Below, one piece after another: positions 1-6,699 of a stretch of 27,071 bases of DNA (position 1 is the stretch's first letter; the number at the start of each line of letters is the position of its first letter). A program made the translations under genes and the position numbers. This DNA is from JBFLVQ01 sp040758525 (lineage in GTDB: Bacteria; Acidobacteriota; Blastocatellia; Chloracidobacteriales; JADJPF01). The notes beneath the pieces were generated by a model that was not told where the DNA came from, did not search any database, and saw only the letters and a list, made by a program, of their open reading frames with translations. The stretch lies in contig JBFLVQ010000045.1 of NCBI GenBank assembly GCA_040758525.1, positions 1 through 27,071 of the forward strand. Direction: 5' to 3'.

Positions 1-752
1 GCAAACTTAGCGATCTCGTGGCCAGCACGCCCATTGATGATATGAATTTCACTGGCGATCTCTGGACCTTCCGTCTTTCTCAGTAGTAGCCCCATCTCTT
101 TCTTTGCTTCTGTTTTGATTGCTTGGATCATATTGGTGGTAAAGAATCCTTCTAGTGCATAAAAGGCAGGGTAGATAGGCTCCTCGACAACGTGCAATAG
201 CTGCAACTGTGCGCCATAGAAAGCTGCTAGCTCCTTGGCATAGACAAGGGCTTTATGTGAATATGAAGAAAAATCGATTGGCGCAAGAATTTTAGAGAAT
301 GGCTGAGCAGGCTTGGACTCACTGCTTTCACGAATCGTTAATACAGGACAGGTCGCCTGTCGTACTACCTGTTCTGTAATACTACCAAGAAAGAGGTGAC
401 CCAAACCATGTCGGCCATGTGTTCCCATCACAATCAGATCAATTTCACTTGCTTGTGCATATTCTAGAATCCTAGTACTTACTGAAGTGCTAGGGGAAGA
501 AAGCATAGTAATCTTTAAATCAATCGCATTATGCTCAACAATAGCAGCACGCATGTGATCGAGCGCATGATCCTTCAGTTCTGCGTAGATATCTTTTACA
601 TCACCAATAAAGTCCATAGCGTAGAGCACGGAGACATTAAGCATATAGATCTCCGCCTCGTGCTTTCTCGCTAGATAGACTGCCTGCGCCATTGCTTGAT
701 CAGCACAACGAGAAAAATCTGTCGGTAGCAATATTCTTTTTAACTTAAACAT
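1..752 (-). CDS. Universal stress protein, two UspA domains, cut by window edge
   Basis: An open frame starts at the ATG at 750-752 and runs off the left edge after 250 codons, so the C-terminus is missing. The translation starts MFKLKRILLPTDFS and has a second matching start, KILAPIDFSSYSHKAL, near residue 154. That makes it a tandem UspA protein. The first domain carries GTHGRHGLGHLFLGS at residues 110-124, which matches the G-x2-G-x9-G-S/T ATP-binding motif of UspA proteins. The second domain reaches NGRAGHEIAKF at the edge. Such cytoplasmic proteins bind ATP or AMP and are usually induced by starvation, oxidative or respiratory stress. A sigma-54-like promoter element lies 45 bases upstream. 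The assignment to the family is secure; the ligand and target are unknown. Confidence 0.9.
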   Translation of the reverse strand, partial: MFKLKRILLPTDFSRCADQAMAQAVYLARKHEAEIYMLNVSVLYAMDFIGDVKDIYAELKDHALDHMRAAIVEHNAIDLKITMLSSPSTSVSTRILEYAQASEIDLIVMGTHGRHGLGHLFLGSITEQVVRQATCPVLTIRESSESKPAQPFSKILAPIDFSSYSHKALVYAKELAAFYGAQLQLLHVVEEPIYPAFYALEGFFTTNMIQAIKTEAKKEMGLLLRKTEGPEIASEIHIINGRAGHEIAKF

Positions 753-796
753 ATCTCTATCTTCTTCTCTTTGTTAATTTGGTCGTCTATATGAAG

Positions 797-812
797 AGCA
801 ACATTTATGCCA
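797..812 (-). promoter_or_regulatory. Sigma-54-like -24/-12 element upstream of the stress protein
   Basis: Reading the minus strand gives TGGCAT-AAATG-TTGCT. The consensus is TGGCAC-N5-TTGC[A/T]; only one base differs and the GG to GC spacing is exact. The predicted transcription start is near 786, leaving a leader of about 33 bases before the ATG at 752. This is inferred from the motif alone. The placement relative to the gene makes chance less likely. Confidence 0.5.
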
Positions 813-815
813 AGC

Positions 816-890
816 AAATTTTCTACCTGTGCGGATGAGATCTTGAGCCACGCAGCGGCAGTAGATCTCATCCGCATAGGTAGAAAATTT
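816..890. repeat. Long inverted repeat (28-bp arms) in a divergent intergenic region
   Basis: Arms at 816-843 and 863-890 are reverse complements over 28 bp, with one mismatch (G829 against T877) that would be a G-U pair in plus-strand RNA. The loop is 19 nt (844-862). On the plus strand the right arm ends in seven T residues (888-894), like an intrinsic terminator, but no plus-strand gene precedes it. The repeat sits between a minus-strand gene and a plus-strand gene, so it is not an ordinary end-of-gene terminator. It could be the 3' end of a small RNA, an attenuator, or a large protein-binding palindrome. Confidence 0.85.
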
Positions 891-1010
891 TTTTCACACA
901 CAATAAATATCTAGGCTTTTTTCCTAATAGCAGCGAGATTTTTCCCACAACATAAGGGAATAATCCCCATTTAATTGGATAAGTAGGCCATTATTTGAGG
1001 TAATTGTACG

Positions 1011-1026
1011 CGGCATAGGGGTTGCA
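1011..1026 (+). promoter_or_regulatory. Sigma-54-like element upstream of the small membrane protein
   Basis: The plus strand reads CGGCAT-AGGGG-TTGCA, with the invariant GG and GC at the correct spacing and two bases off the TGGCAC-N5-TTGCA consensus. The predicted start is near 1037, giving a leader of about 30 bases before the ATG at 1067. This is weaker than the glnA element but has the same geometry as the element found upstream of the divergent stress gene. Confidence 0.4.
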
Positions 1027-1066
1027 ATTTCACTGACTCGTAATCCCCAATTATAAGGAGAAACTT

Positions 1067-1402
1067 ATGAGTATGAGTGCAGAGACAGGACTATTAGAAG
1101 TTACTAAGCAGGATACACGCCCAAAGACCGAAGCGCCTAGCCAGCTATCACAACAATCATCATCATTGCCACAAGCTATTAATGAGGATGCTAATACAGA
1201 AGCATTTGAGATTGGCAGAGGTCTGATGGCAGTAGTAGGGGGTGGTGTTACACTAGTTTATCTGTTGTTTTTGGCCTGTATATATTTTGCTCCTTACCTA
1301 ATTGAAATTCCTGTTCCGCTCTTTGTGCTAAGTGTCTTTGCCGTAATTGCGCTAGGAGCGTTTATCACGATCAAATGGGTGGACTATTCATTTAAGGGTT
1401 AA
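1067..1402 (+). CDS. Small two-helix membrane protein, function unknown
   Basis: This 111-residue protein has a polar, Ser/Gln/Glu-rich N-terminal half (residues 1-48). Two hydrophobic segments follow, at roughly 51-74 (GLMAVVGGGVTLVYLLFLAC region) and 83-103, joined by a short turn, and a short tail ends in WVDYSFKG. No signal peptidase site or catalytic motif is visible, so it is probably an inner-membrane protein with a cytoplasmic N-terminus. The start is supported by an AAGGAG ribosome-binding site six bases before the ATG. It is a single-gene unit closed by a hairpin terminator at 1450-1498. I do not recognise the family. The sigma-54-like promoter suggests conditional expression. Confidence 0.75.
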   Translation: MSMSAETGLLEVTKQDTRPKTEAPSQLSQQSSSLPQAINEDANTEAFEIGRGLMAVVGGGVTLVYLLFLACIYFAPYLIEIPVPLFVLSVFAVIALGAFITIKWVDYSFKG

Positions 1403-1449
1403 AAAGTTCCAGGGTTAATTGCTCTCTATTGGCAGGCAGTATTTTTTCT

Positions 1450-1498
1450 AGAGCCAGGGGTTATAGGAATATTCTTTCCTGAACTCGTGGCTCTTTTT
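1450..1498 (+). terminator. Intrinsic terminator after the small membrane protein
   Basis: The arm AGAGCCA (1450-1456) pairs with TGGCTCT (1488-1494), with further partial pairing of GTT/AAC inside, and is followed by a run of T residues to 1498. It lies 48 bases after the stop codon and separates this gene from the diguanylate cyclase. Confidence 0.8.
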
Positions 1499-1532
1499 GT
1501 TAATAGTATTGTGCTATCAAAACTTTATTCCA

Positions 1533-2513
1533 ATGAAAAATATTCTAGGCCAATCTGCAATTTCTCGGTTGACAGCAAGCGTTGCTCAACTGCCAGCCCA
1601 TGAACAAGAGATCCAGCCATTGGCAGCTATCCAGATCTTTGCCAAGATCTTCGAGACCACTCAAGAAGGAATAATGATTACCGATAAGAACAGAACTATT
1701 GTAGCAGTCAATCCTGCCTTTACTATTGTTACTGGCTATTGTGCTGAAGAGGTTATTGGCAAGAATCCCCGTTTACTACAATCAGGTCGGCATAGCAAAG
1801 AATTTTACCAGAACTTCTGGCAGACACTGGTGAGCACAGGCAGTTGGCAGGGTGAGATTTGGAACCGTCGTAAGAATGGCGAGGTCTATCCAGAGTGGCT
1901 TACCATTAGCACTATCAAAGATAGTAAGGATGCCATTATTAACTATGTGGGAGTCTTTTCAGATATAACTGTGATCAAAAGATCAGAGTATCAGCTAGCC
2001 TATTTGGCACATCATGACGCGCTCACAGGGCTACCTAATCGTATCCTATTTAACGATCGCCTCAATATAGCACTAGCCAATGCTGATCGTAACAATAGTA
2101 AGGTAGCTTTGATCTTTGTTGACTTAGATCGGTTCAAACAGATAAACGACTCGTTAGGTCATCATATAGGTGATCTATTATTACAAACGGTAGCAGAGCG
2201 TTTGCGCAGTTGTGTACGTGAGGGTGATACAGTCGCTCGTCTAGGTGGAGATGAATTTACGGTGATTCTTCCCAATATTCCTAGTCGTCAAGATGCTACT
2301 AGAGTAACGCAAAAGATCCTTGATGCGATATCCCAACCATTTATGTTAGCAGGGCATAAACTTACCATAGGGGCAAGCATTGGGATAAGCTTATACCCAG
2401 TTGATAATCTTGATGCAAATAGCCTATTACAATATGCCGATGCAGCAATGTATCAGGCTAAGCAATGTGGTGGTAACAGATACTCTTTTTTTGATAAAGA
2501 GCATAGAAAGTAG
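1533..2513 (+). CDS. Diguanylate cyclase, PAS-GGDEF
   Basis: This protein makes cyclic di-GMP from two GTP. Starting from the ATG at 1533 it has 326 residues. An upstream in-frame TTG at 1497 lies inside the preceding terminator and is unlikely. A PAS sensor domain covers about residues 35-148 (ITDKNRTIVAVNPAF, then GVFSDIT). The GGDEF domain covers about 155-322. The catalytic motif is an intact GGDEF at 238-242. The inhibitory I-site RxxD is present as R229-E-G-D232, five residues before it, so product feedback inhibition is expected. DALTGLPNR at 162-170 is the usual domain entry. No membrane segment or EAL domain is visible, so the enzyme is soluble. No clear ribosome-binding site precedes the ATG. 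The stop codon lies in the loop of the terminator hairpin. The signal sensed by the PAS domain is unknown. Confidence 0.93.
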   Translation: MKNILGQSAISRLTASVAQLPAHEQEIQPLAAIQIFAKIFETTQEGIMITDKNRTIVAVNPAFTIVTGYCAEEVIGKNPRLLQSGRHSKEFYQNFWQTLVSTGSWQGEIWNRRKNGEVYPEWLTISTIKDSKDAIINYVGVFSDITVIKRSEYQLAYLAHHDALTGLPNRILFNDRLNIALANADRNNSKVALIFVDLDRFKQINDSLGHHIGDLLLQTVAERLRSCVREGDTVARLGGDEFTVILPNIPSRQDATRVTQKILDAISQPFMLAGHKLTIGASIGISLYPVDNLDANSLLQYADAAMYQAKQCGGNRYSFFDKEHRK

Positions 2514-2535
2514 CGCGCCTTTCTATGCTCTTTAT
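2494..2535. terminator. Perfect 17-bp hairpin between convergent genes
   Basis: Arms 2494-2510 and 2519-2535 are perfect reverse complements (17 bp) around an 8-base loop that contains the TAG stop of the diguanylate cyclase. The hairpin lies 7 bp from the stop of the convergent cupredoxin gene, so it can serve both transcripts. The flanking T runs are short. Confidence 0.8.
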
Positions 2536-2541
2536 TGCAGC

Positions 2542-4131
2542 TCAATTGACCTTAATTGTGCCTGCCATTCCTGGTCCCGCCGCAGTACAATTGCCGGCCG
2601 CGCCATGGAAGCGACAATAATAATAGATGATTGTGCCAGAGTTAGTATTAGCAGGAACAGTAAAGCTAAATTTCTGATCACGTGTTAAACCTGAAGGGAA
2701 TTGGCCATCAGAGCTAACAGCAACTATACTGCAGGGCGAAGGTGTGACTGTATGTGGGTGCGCGCCACGGTTGGTCCAAGTTACTACCGTACCAGGCGAG
2801 ACAGTGAGATCTTTAGGCGCAAAGAAATTATCCATCATATCCACACTAGCAGTATTAGCTGCTTGCACAGTGGTCTGTGCAGTGGCAGAGAGCTTCTTCA
2901 CTCCTTTAGCCTTTGCTGAAGCAGTATCAGTAATAACAGTACCATTGGCCAGACCGTCTACTACTGTTGCCTGGAAACTGACACTACAGCAACCATCGCT
3001 ACCACCTGAGGCTGCTGGCAAGGTGCCTTTCTTCCATAGTACCTGGCCTTTATCGCCTGCTTCGACTACTTGCAAGCCACAACTGGTTGTTGCGCTGCCC
3101 CGTACAAGGCGTAATGCTTTAGGAATTTTGTTGTCAATCTTGAGCTTTGTTATATCTTTATTATCCTTGTTGCAGACTGTGATCGTGTAGGTTAATTTGT
3201 CACCTGCCATCGCATTTGTCTTATCGACTTTTACTTCTAAAGTGGCATTAGCTAAATTAGCGCCTACATCGATATGGGCAGGTGCACTAATACGTAGTTG
3301 TGGGTTGCTGGCTTCCATTAGCGCTTCTGCATTGATCTGATAGCCAGTGCGGACACTATCACGTATACGTGCGTTGAACATCAATGCCATCCATTCACCT
3401 GGCAACAGTCTCTCCAATTTGACCTGCAATGTACCAGCATCAGGATCATAAGAGAGATAAGGTGCGCTTGAATTAGCAAAGTTGCTTAGATGTGGATGTA
3501 TATGCTCGCTGAGTAACTCTAATTCTCGCGGTAGACGTTCATTGACTACGATCTCTTCGGCAGCAGCCTGTCCATCATTATGTACGATGATATGAAAGAC
3601 TACCGTTTCGCCGGGACGCGCTTGTTGGGGATCGACTGTCTGAAACGTTATCAGTTGTGCACGTGCATCTTTTGGTGATGGGCTAACTCGTGTCTTGATC
3701 TTGCCTCCCATCAATTCACTCTGTTCATTGCTACGCACAAACATTTGTACAGCCAATTCCTCACCAATGCTGGCAGTGGTATTTAACCGACCCATAAAAC
3801 TGACGGTTACCGAGTGCCCAGCGGCAAGATCACCAATCGACCAATGTGCGGTCGAAGATTGAGAGTTAAAAGTTCCATCTGTGACATGCAGTACTTGTAG
3901 ATTTCGATCGACTGTAGCACGTACTTGAATATTAGTAGCGCGTAAAGTTCCTGAGTTAGTTACTTTGAGTGAATAACTCTGCATCATTCCCGCTGCCAGT
4001 TCTTTTTCCGGAAAGGCGGCTATGTTCATCGTAAGTGTTGGTGCTGTAGAGTAGGCACTTCCTAGCAACACACTTCCTGCGATTGTAGCTACGAGAAACA
4101 AGGTGAGCGCAAAAATTTTCCGGTGGCCCAT
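2542..4131 (-). CDS. Exported DUF11-type repeat protein with C-terminal cupredoxin domain
   Basis: This 529-residue protein begins with a signal peptide (residues 1-28, hydrophobic LTLFLVATIAGSVLLG). It then has three immunoglobulin-like DUF11-type units (about 38-150, 158-290, 295-425), recognisable from phrases such as PGETVVFHIIVHNDG and AGDKLTYTITVCNKD. The last domain (about 428-529) is plastocyanin-like, with type 1 copper ligands H460, C506, H509 and M522. C506 and M522 are separated by an unusually long loop that contains another cysteine, C515. The protein should act outside the cytoplasmic membrane as an adhesive or scaffold with a possible electron-transfer site. A strong AGGAGG site lies six bases before the ATG. 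It is the last gene of the pilus cluster, 53 bp after the PilW-type gene. A TATAAT-like -10 at 4167-4172 on the minus strand, without a good -35, leaves room for a separate promoter. Domain calls are firm; the role is inferred. Confidence 0.9.
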   Translation of the reverse strand: MGHRKIFALTLFLVATIAGSVLLGSAYSTAPTLTMNIAAFPEKELAAGMMQSYSLKVTNSGTLRATNIQVRATVDRNLQVLHVTDGTFNSQSSTAHWSIGDLAAGHSVTVSFMGRLNTTASIGEELAVQMFVRSNEQSELMGGKIKTRVSPSPKDARAQLITFQTVDPQQARPGETVVFHIIVHNDGQAAAEEIVVNERLPRELELLSEHIHPHLSNFANSSAPYLSYDPDAGTLQVKLERLLPGEWMALMFNARIRDSVRTGYQINAEALMEASNPQLRISAPAHIDVGANLANATLEVKVDKTNAMAGDKLTYTITVCNKDNKDITKLKIDNKIPKALRLVRGSATTSCGLQVVEAGDKGQVLWKKGTLPAASGGSDGCCSVSFQATVVDGLANGTVITDTASAKAKGVKKLSATAQTTVQAANTASVDMMDNFFAPKDLTVSPGTVVTWTNRGAHPHTVTPSPCSIVAVSSDGQFPSGLTRDQKFSFTVPANTNSGTIIYYYCRFHGAAGNCTAAGPGMAGTIKVN

Positions 4132-4184
4132 ACTAATCCTCCTGCTGAGTTCTCAGTTATGGCGGCATTATAACGCCAAGGCTA

Positions 4185-4892
4185 TCAGAATCTACCTATA
4201 TTGGCAGGATTGTTCTGTACCAGCACTTCTGTCTGTATGTTGTAGGTGAGATCTTCGCTTGCTAAGCTAGGCCTACGGCGACCATAGATTGCTGTAATGG
4301 TTAAACGAATCTTACAGACCTTAACAGCATTAGTAGCAGAGAGGGGGGCAGGCAATAGTTGTTCTAACTCGTCTAGGTATTCTATGTTTAGAGACTTGAT
4401 CTGTTTGGCAACTATTTGCGGTAGTTGTGCACCTGTTAATGTACCTCCTATATGATAATCTGCGTCATAGGCATCGTAGCGGGTGATTTCGCCTTTGCTG
4501 GCATCAAAACTATATTTGATATCTTCATTAGGTAGACTAAGGGCGCCATCTGCAGTCGGGTCAGGGCCAGCATATTCGTCATAAGGAGAGCGTCCCAGAT
4601 CAGCCTGAACCTGCACAACGGTAGCGCTAGAACCAGCAACCACACCGCCTAGATCATTTGCTCCGGCCAATGCTAGATCGCGGGCAATAAATTCCAGCAC
4701 ACGACGCATATCAGCCTGTGCCTGTGTTGAGCCAAGCTGTTGTTGGTATCTTAGCTGTACATTGGAAACGATCCCAAAGATTGCTGTAAGTACGACTAGC
4801 AGTACCAGCATAGCGATCATCATTTCAGCAAGCGAAAAACCGCTACAGCCATTTACTACACATCTATACAGTTTGGTTGGCGGTTTACTCAT
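4185..4892 (-). CDS. PilW-type minor prepilin
   Basis: This 235-residue protein has a class III signal: a basic leader (MSKPPTKLYR...) and the prepilin peptidase site G18/F19-SLAE, with the conserved Glu at mature position 5 (E23). A hydrophobic helix follows to about residue 45. The globular part is PilW-like (QQQLGSTQAQADMRRVLEFIARDLALAGANDL), the pattern for minor pilins that prime pilus assembly or sit at the tip. The site AAGGTGAG precedes the ATG. The stop of the PilV-type gene upstream overlaps this ribosome-binding region, which implies translational coupling. The exact role within the pilus or type II-like pseudopilus cannot be told from sequence alone. Confidence 0.85.
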   Translation of the reverse strand: MSKPPTKLYRCVVNGCSGFSLAEMMIAMLVLLVVLTAIFGIVSNVQLRYQQQLGSTQAQADMRRVLEFIARDLALAGANDLGGVVAGSSATVVQVQADLGRSPYDEYAGPDPTADGALSLPNEDIKYSFDASKGEITRYDAYDADYHIGGTLTGAQLPQIVAKQIKSLNIEYLDELEQLLPAPLSATNAVKVCKIRLTITAIYGRRRPSLASEDLTYNIQTEVLVQNNPANIGRF

Positions 4893-4903
4893 ATCTACTC
4901 ACC

Positions 4904-5389
4904 TTAAGGAGTAGTAGCAGTCGGGTTGAAATATGGACCCGATTGCAGGTTAGTACGGTAATTGGTTAGACGTTGCAGTTCTCGTGCAGCAAACCCCTGG
5001 CTAGCTGCTTGTACAATGATAACAATCTGGCGCAGATCAGCATTACTTGCCCCAGTAGGATTCCATATGTAGGTCCAACGTCGATAGAGCAGTCCTGATG
5101 CACTGGTAACCATTTCTGGCGTATCGGTTGGTAGTACACCAGTCAATGGCGCCGCTTTACCATAAACGTCAGTGAAATTTGCTGGCGGTCCTAGATCAGA
5201 GAATTGTTTACTACGTACCTGATGCATACGCTGATCAGCAAGTTGCGCCATCTCTATACGTATACGACTGCGTAGATCATTGGCTGAGCTATAAGCGACA
5301 AATTGTGCTAATGCGACCAATCCAACCGTGAGGATAAGTATCGCTACCAATGTCTCTAGCAAAGTTGTTCCGCTCTGATCGCGCAGCAT
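4904..5389 (-). CDS. PilV/GspI-type minor prepilin
   Basis: This 161-residue protein has a very short leader (MLRDQSG) and the cleavage site G7/T8-TLLE, with Glu at mature position 5 (E12). The hydrophobic helix ILILTVGLVALAQFVAYSSA follows. The remainder, with its ELQRLTNYRTN tail, fits PilV-like minor pilins. The TAG stop of the preceding FimT-type gene (5399-5401) overlaps the TAGGAGGAG ribosome-binding site of this gene, so translation is probably coupled. The prepilin call is secure; the subtype is tentative. Confidence 0.85.
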   Translation of the reverse strand: MLRDQSGTTLLETLVAILILTVGLVALAQFVAYSSANDLRSRIRIEMAQLADQRMHQVRSKQFSDLGPPANFTDVYGKAAPLTGVLPTDTPEMVTSASGLLYRRWTYIWNPTGASNADLRQIVIIVQAASQGFAARELQRLTNYRTNLQSGPYFNPTATTP

Positions 5390-5398
5390 AATCTCCTC

Positions 5399-6007
5399 CT
5401 ACTGCACGCTGATGTTGCCTGCCACTGTGAGCGTAATAATACGCTTGAGTCGTGTGTCTCGCGTATGCTCGATCGTAATAGCCGGTAACATTGCTAGTCG
5501 TTGTGCTGGATTATATTCCAGATTCCCATAAGCAAGGGCCTTGCCGCGAGGATTAAAAGTATAGGTTACCGTAGCAGGCGTTACTTGAAAGCGGTAATTC
5601 TTCAATGGTAGATAATTGTAATCAACATGAACTACCTTCTTGGCAACATTATCATAGTAGTAGTATTGAACAGCATATTTGTTATCTGCTGTAGCAACCA
5701 TCAACGCCGCGGCTGGAAAGCCATCATTCTGTTTGATACATTCAGCACGCACGGTCTCTAGTTGACCAATTACTTCTGAGGTTAGACGTGTTAAATCATA
5801 ATGATTAACTACACGATTGAGGTAGATCAGCGCAGCCGTGGCAAAGGCTAGTAGCATCAGCAGTACGACTAATATCTCAAGTAAAGAAAAGGCTTGTTCA
5901 TTACTGCGGCTGTCTAAAGAGGATTGACAGGATTGTGCATTTACCAAGAGACCGCAGGGGGCGGTTTCGCCACGGTTGATATTTTTATTGTCCTTATTCC
6001 CCACCAT
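5399..6007 (-). CDS. FimT/GspH-type prepilin
   Basis: This 202-residue protein contains the prepilin motif A39/F40-SLLEILVVLLMLLAF, with Glu at mature position 5 (E44), followed by the GspH/FimT pattern in which a helix leads into a beta-rich C-terminal half (LKNYRFQVTPATVTYTFNPRGKA). Two things are unusual. The residue before the cleavage site is Ala, not Gly, and the leader is 39 residues, longer than typical. The start at 6007 has a good AAGGAAAG site and no better in-frame start exists downstream. The gene lies 44 bp after the unassigned protein at 6052-6699 and is coupled to the PilV-type gene. It is likely a minor pseudopilin that joins the pilus base or tip. Confidence 0.83.
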   Translation of the reverse strand: MVGNKDNKNINRGETAPCGLLVNAQSCQSSLDSRSNEQAFSLLEILVVLLMLLAFATAALIYLNRVVNHYDLTRLTSEVIGQLETVRAECIKQNDGFPAAALMVATADNKYAVQYYYYDNVAKKVVHVDYNYLPLKNYRFQVTPATVTYTFNPRGKALAYGNLEYNPAQRLAMLPAITIEHTRDTRLKRIITLTVAGNISVQ

Positions 6008-6051
6008 CTCTTTCCTTCGACGTCTGCTACCGGAGTCGATCGGTTGATTAT

Positions 6052-6699
6052 TTAACCGCTCCCATCAAGCAGTTCCTGATCGACTAGGTATAGATGCACA
6101 CCCTGGCAGCGCTCATTACCAATGATACAGCAGAAGCGCAGCCAAAAAATATATAAATTATTACTATTGGTTGATAACCGTTGAGTCATCTGATTGAGGG
6201 TAGTATCCCAAGCATCAAAGATGACTTCTGGCGCGGTCAGACGCGGCCGCACGGCACGCTGTAGCATTATCGCAATACCCTCAAAATAGGTAAGCGAGAA
6301 GTTCTCGCCAATACGTTTAAGAACTAATTGTGGGGTGAAGGCTGATAGTGAGACGGGTCGGTCTGGCTTAGCGCCAGTTGCCCCAGCAATAATACGTAGT
6401 GCATTATCGCGGGGAATAAGTACAAAGCTTGTGCCTGGTAGCACACCTAATACTTGTGTGAAGATCCCTGTAGCCATTACATCTTTAAAACTAAAACGAG
6501 AAATAATCTCACTACGTGCAATCAGCTCTACTTTGCTCTCTTCTGCTTCCAGATTAAGATTCAGGCTCAGGCCAACACGGCGCACACCTTGGCGGCCTGC
6601 CTCTTCGGCCAAACCTGACAGTAGGCTTATTTGTCTATCGATAGTGCCATCTCTCTTTTCCAACATAGTGAATCTATCAGTATGCTTCTCCTTATCCAT
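6052..6699 (-). CDS. Unassigned cytoplasmic protein, possibly CheC/CheX-like
   Basis: This is a 215-residue soluble protein. I place the start at the ATG at 6699, which overlaps the stop of the PilB-like gene by 8 bp (ATGGATAA). A longer in-frame start at 6891 would sit deep inside the receiver domain of that gene and give a hydrophobic, out-of-frame N-terminus. The fold is not certain. The order of SFKDVMATGIFTQVLG, then GTSFVLIPRDNALRI, then PQLVLKRIGENFSLTYFEGIAIMLQ resembles the two-helix plus strand arrangement of CheC-type proteins. The canonical CheC phosphatase motif (D/S-x3-E-x2-N) is not clearly present. If it is CheC-like, a natural partner would be the receiver domain fused to the gene directly upstream. 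That partnership is an inference from overlap and position. Confidence 0.75.
   Translation of the reverse strand: MDKEKHTDRFTMLEKRDGTIDRQISLLSGLAEEAGRQGVRRVGLSLNLNLEAEESKVELIARSEIISRFSFKDVMATGIFTQVLGVLPGTSFVLIPRDNALRIIAGATGAKPDRPVSLSAFTPQLVLKRIGENFSLTYFEGIAIMLQRAVRPRLTAPEVIFDAWDTTLNQMTQRLSTNSNNLYIFWLRFCCIIGNERCQGVHLYLVDQELLDGSG

Noticed and set aside
1403..1449. Sigma-54 element at TTGGCAGGCAG near 1429
   Set aside because: The -12 GC is absent at the required spacing.
1497..1532. TTG start extending the diguanylate cyclase by 12 residues
   Set aside because: It begins inside the T run of the preceding terminator and has no ribosome-binding site.
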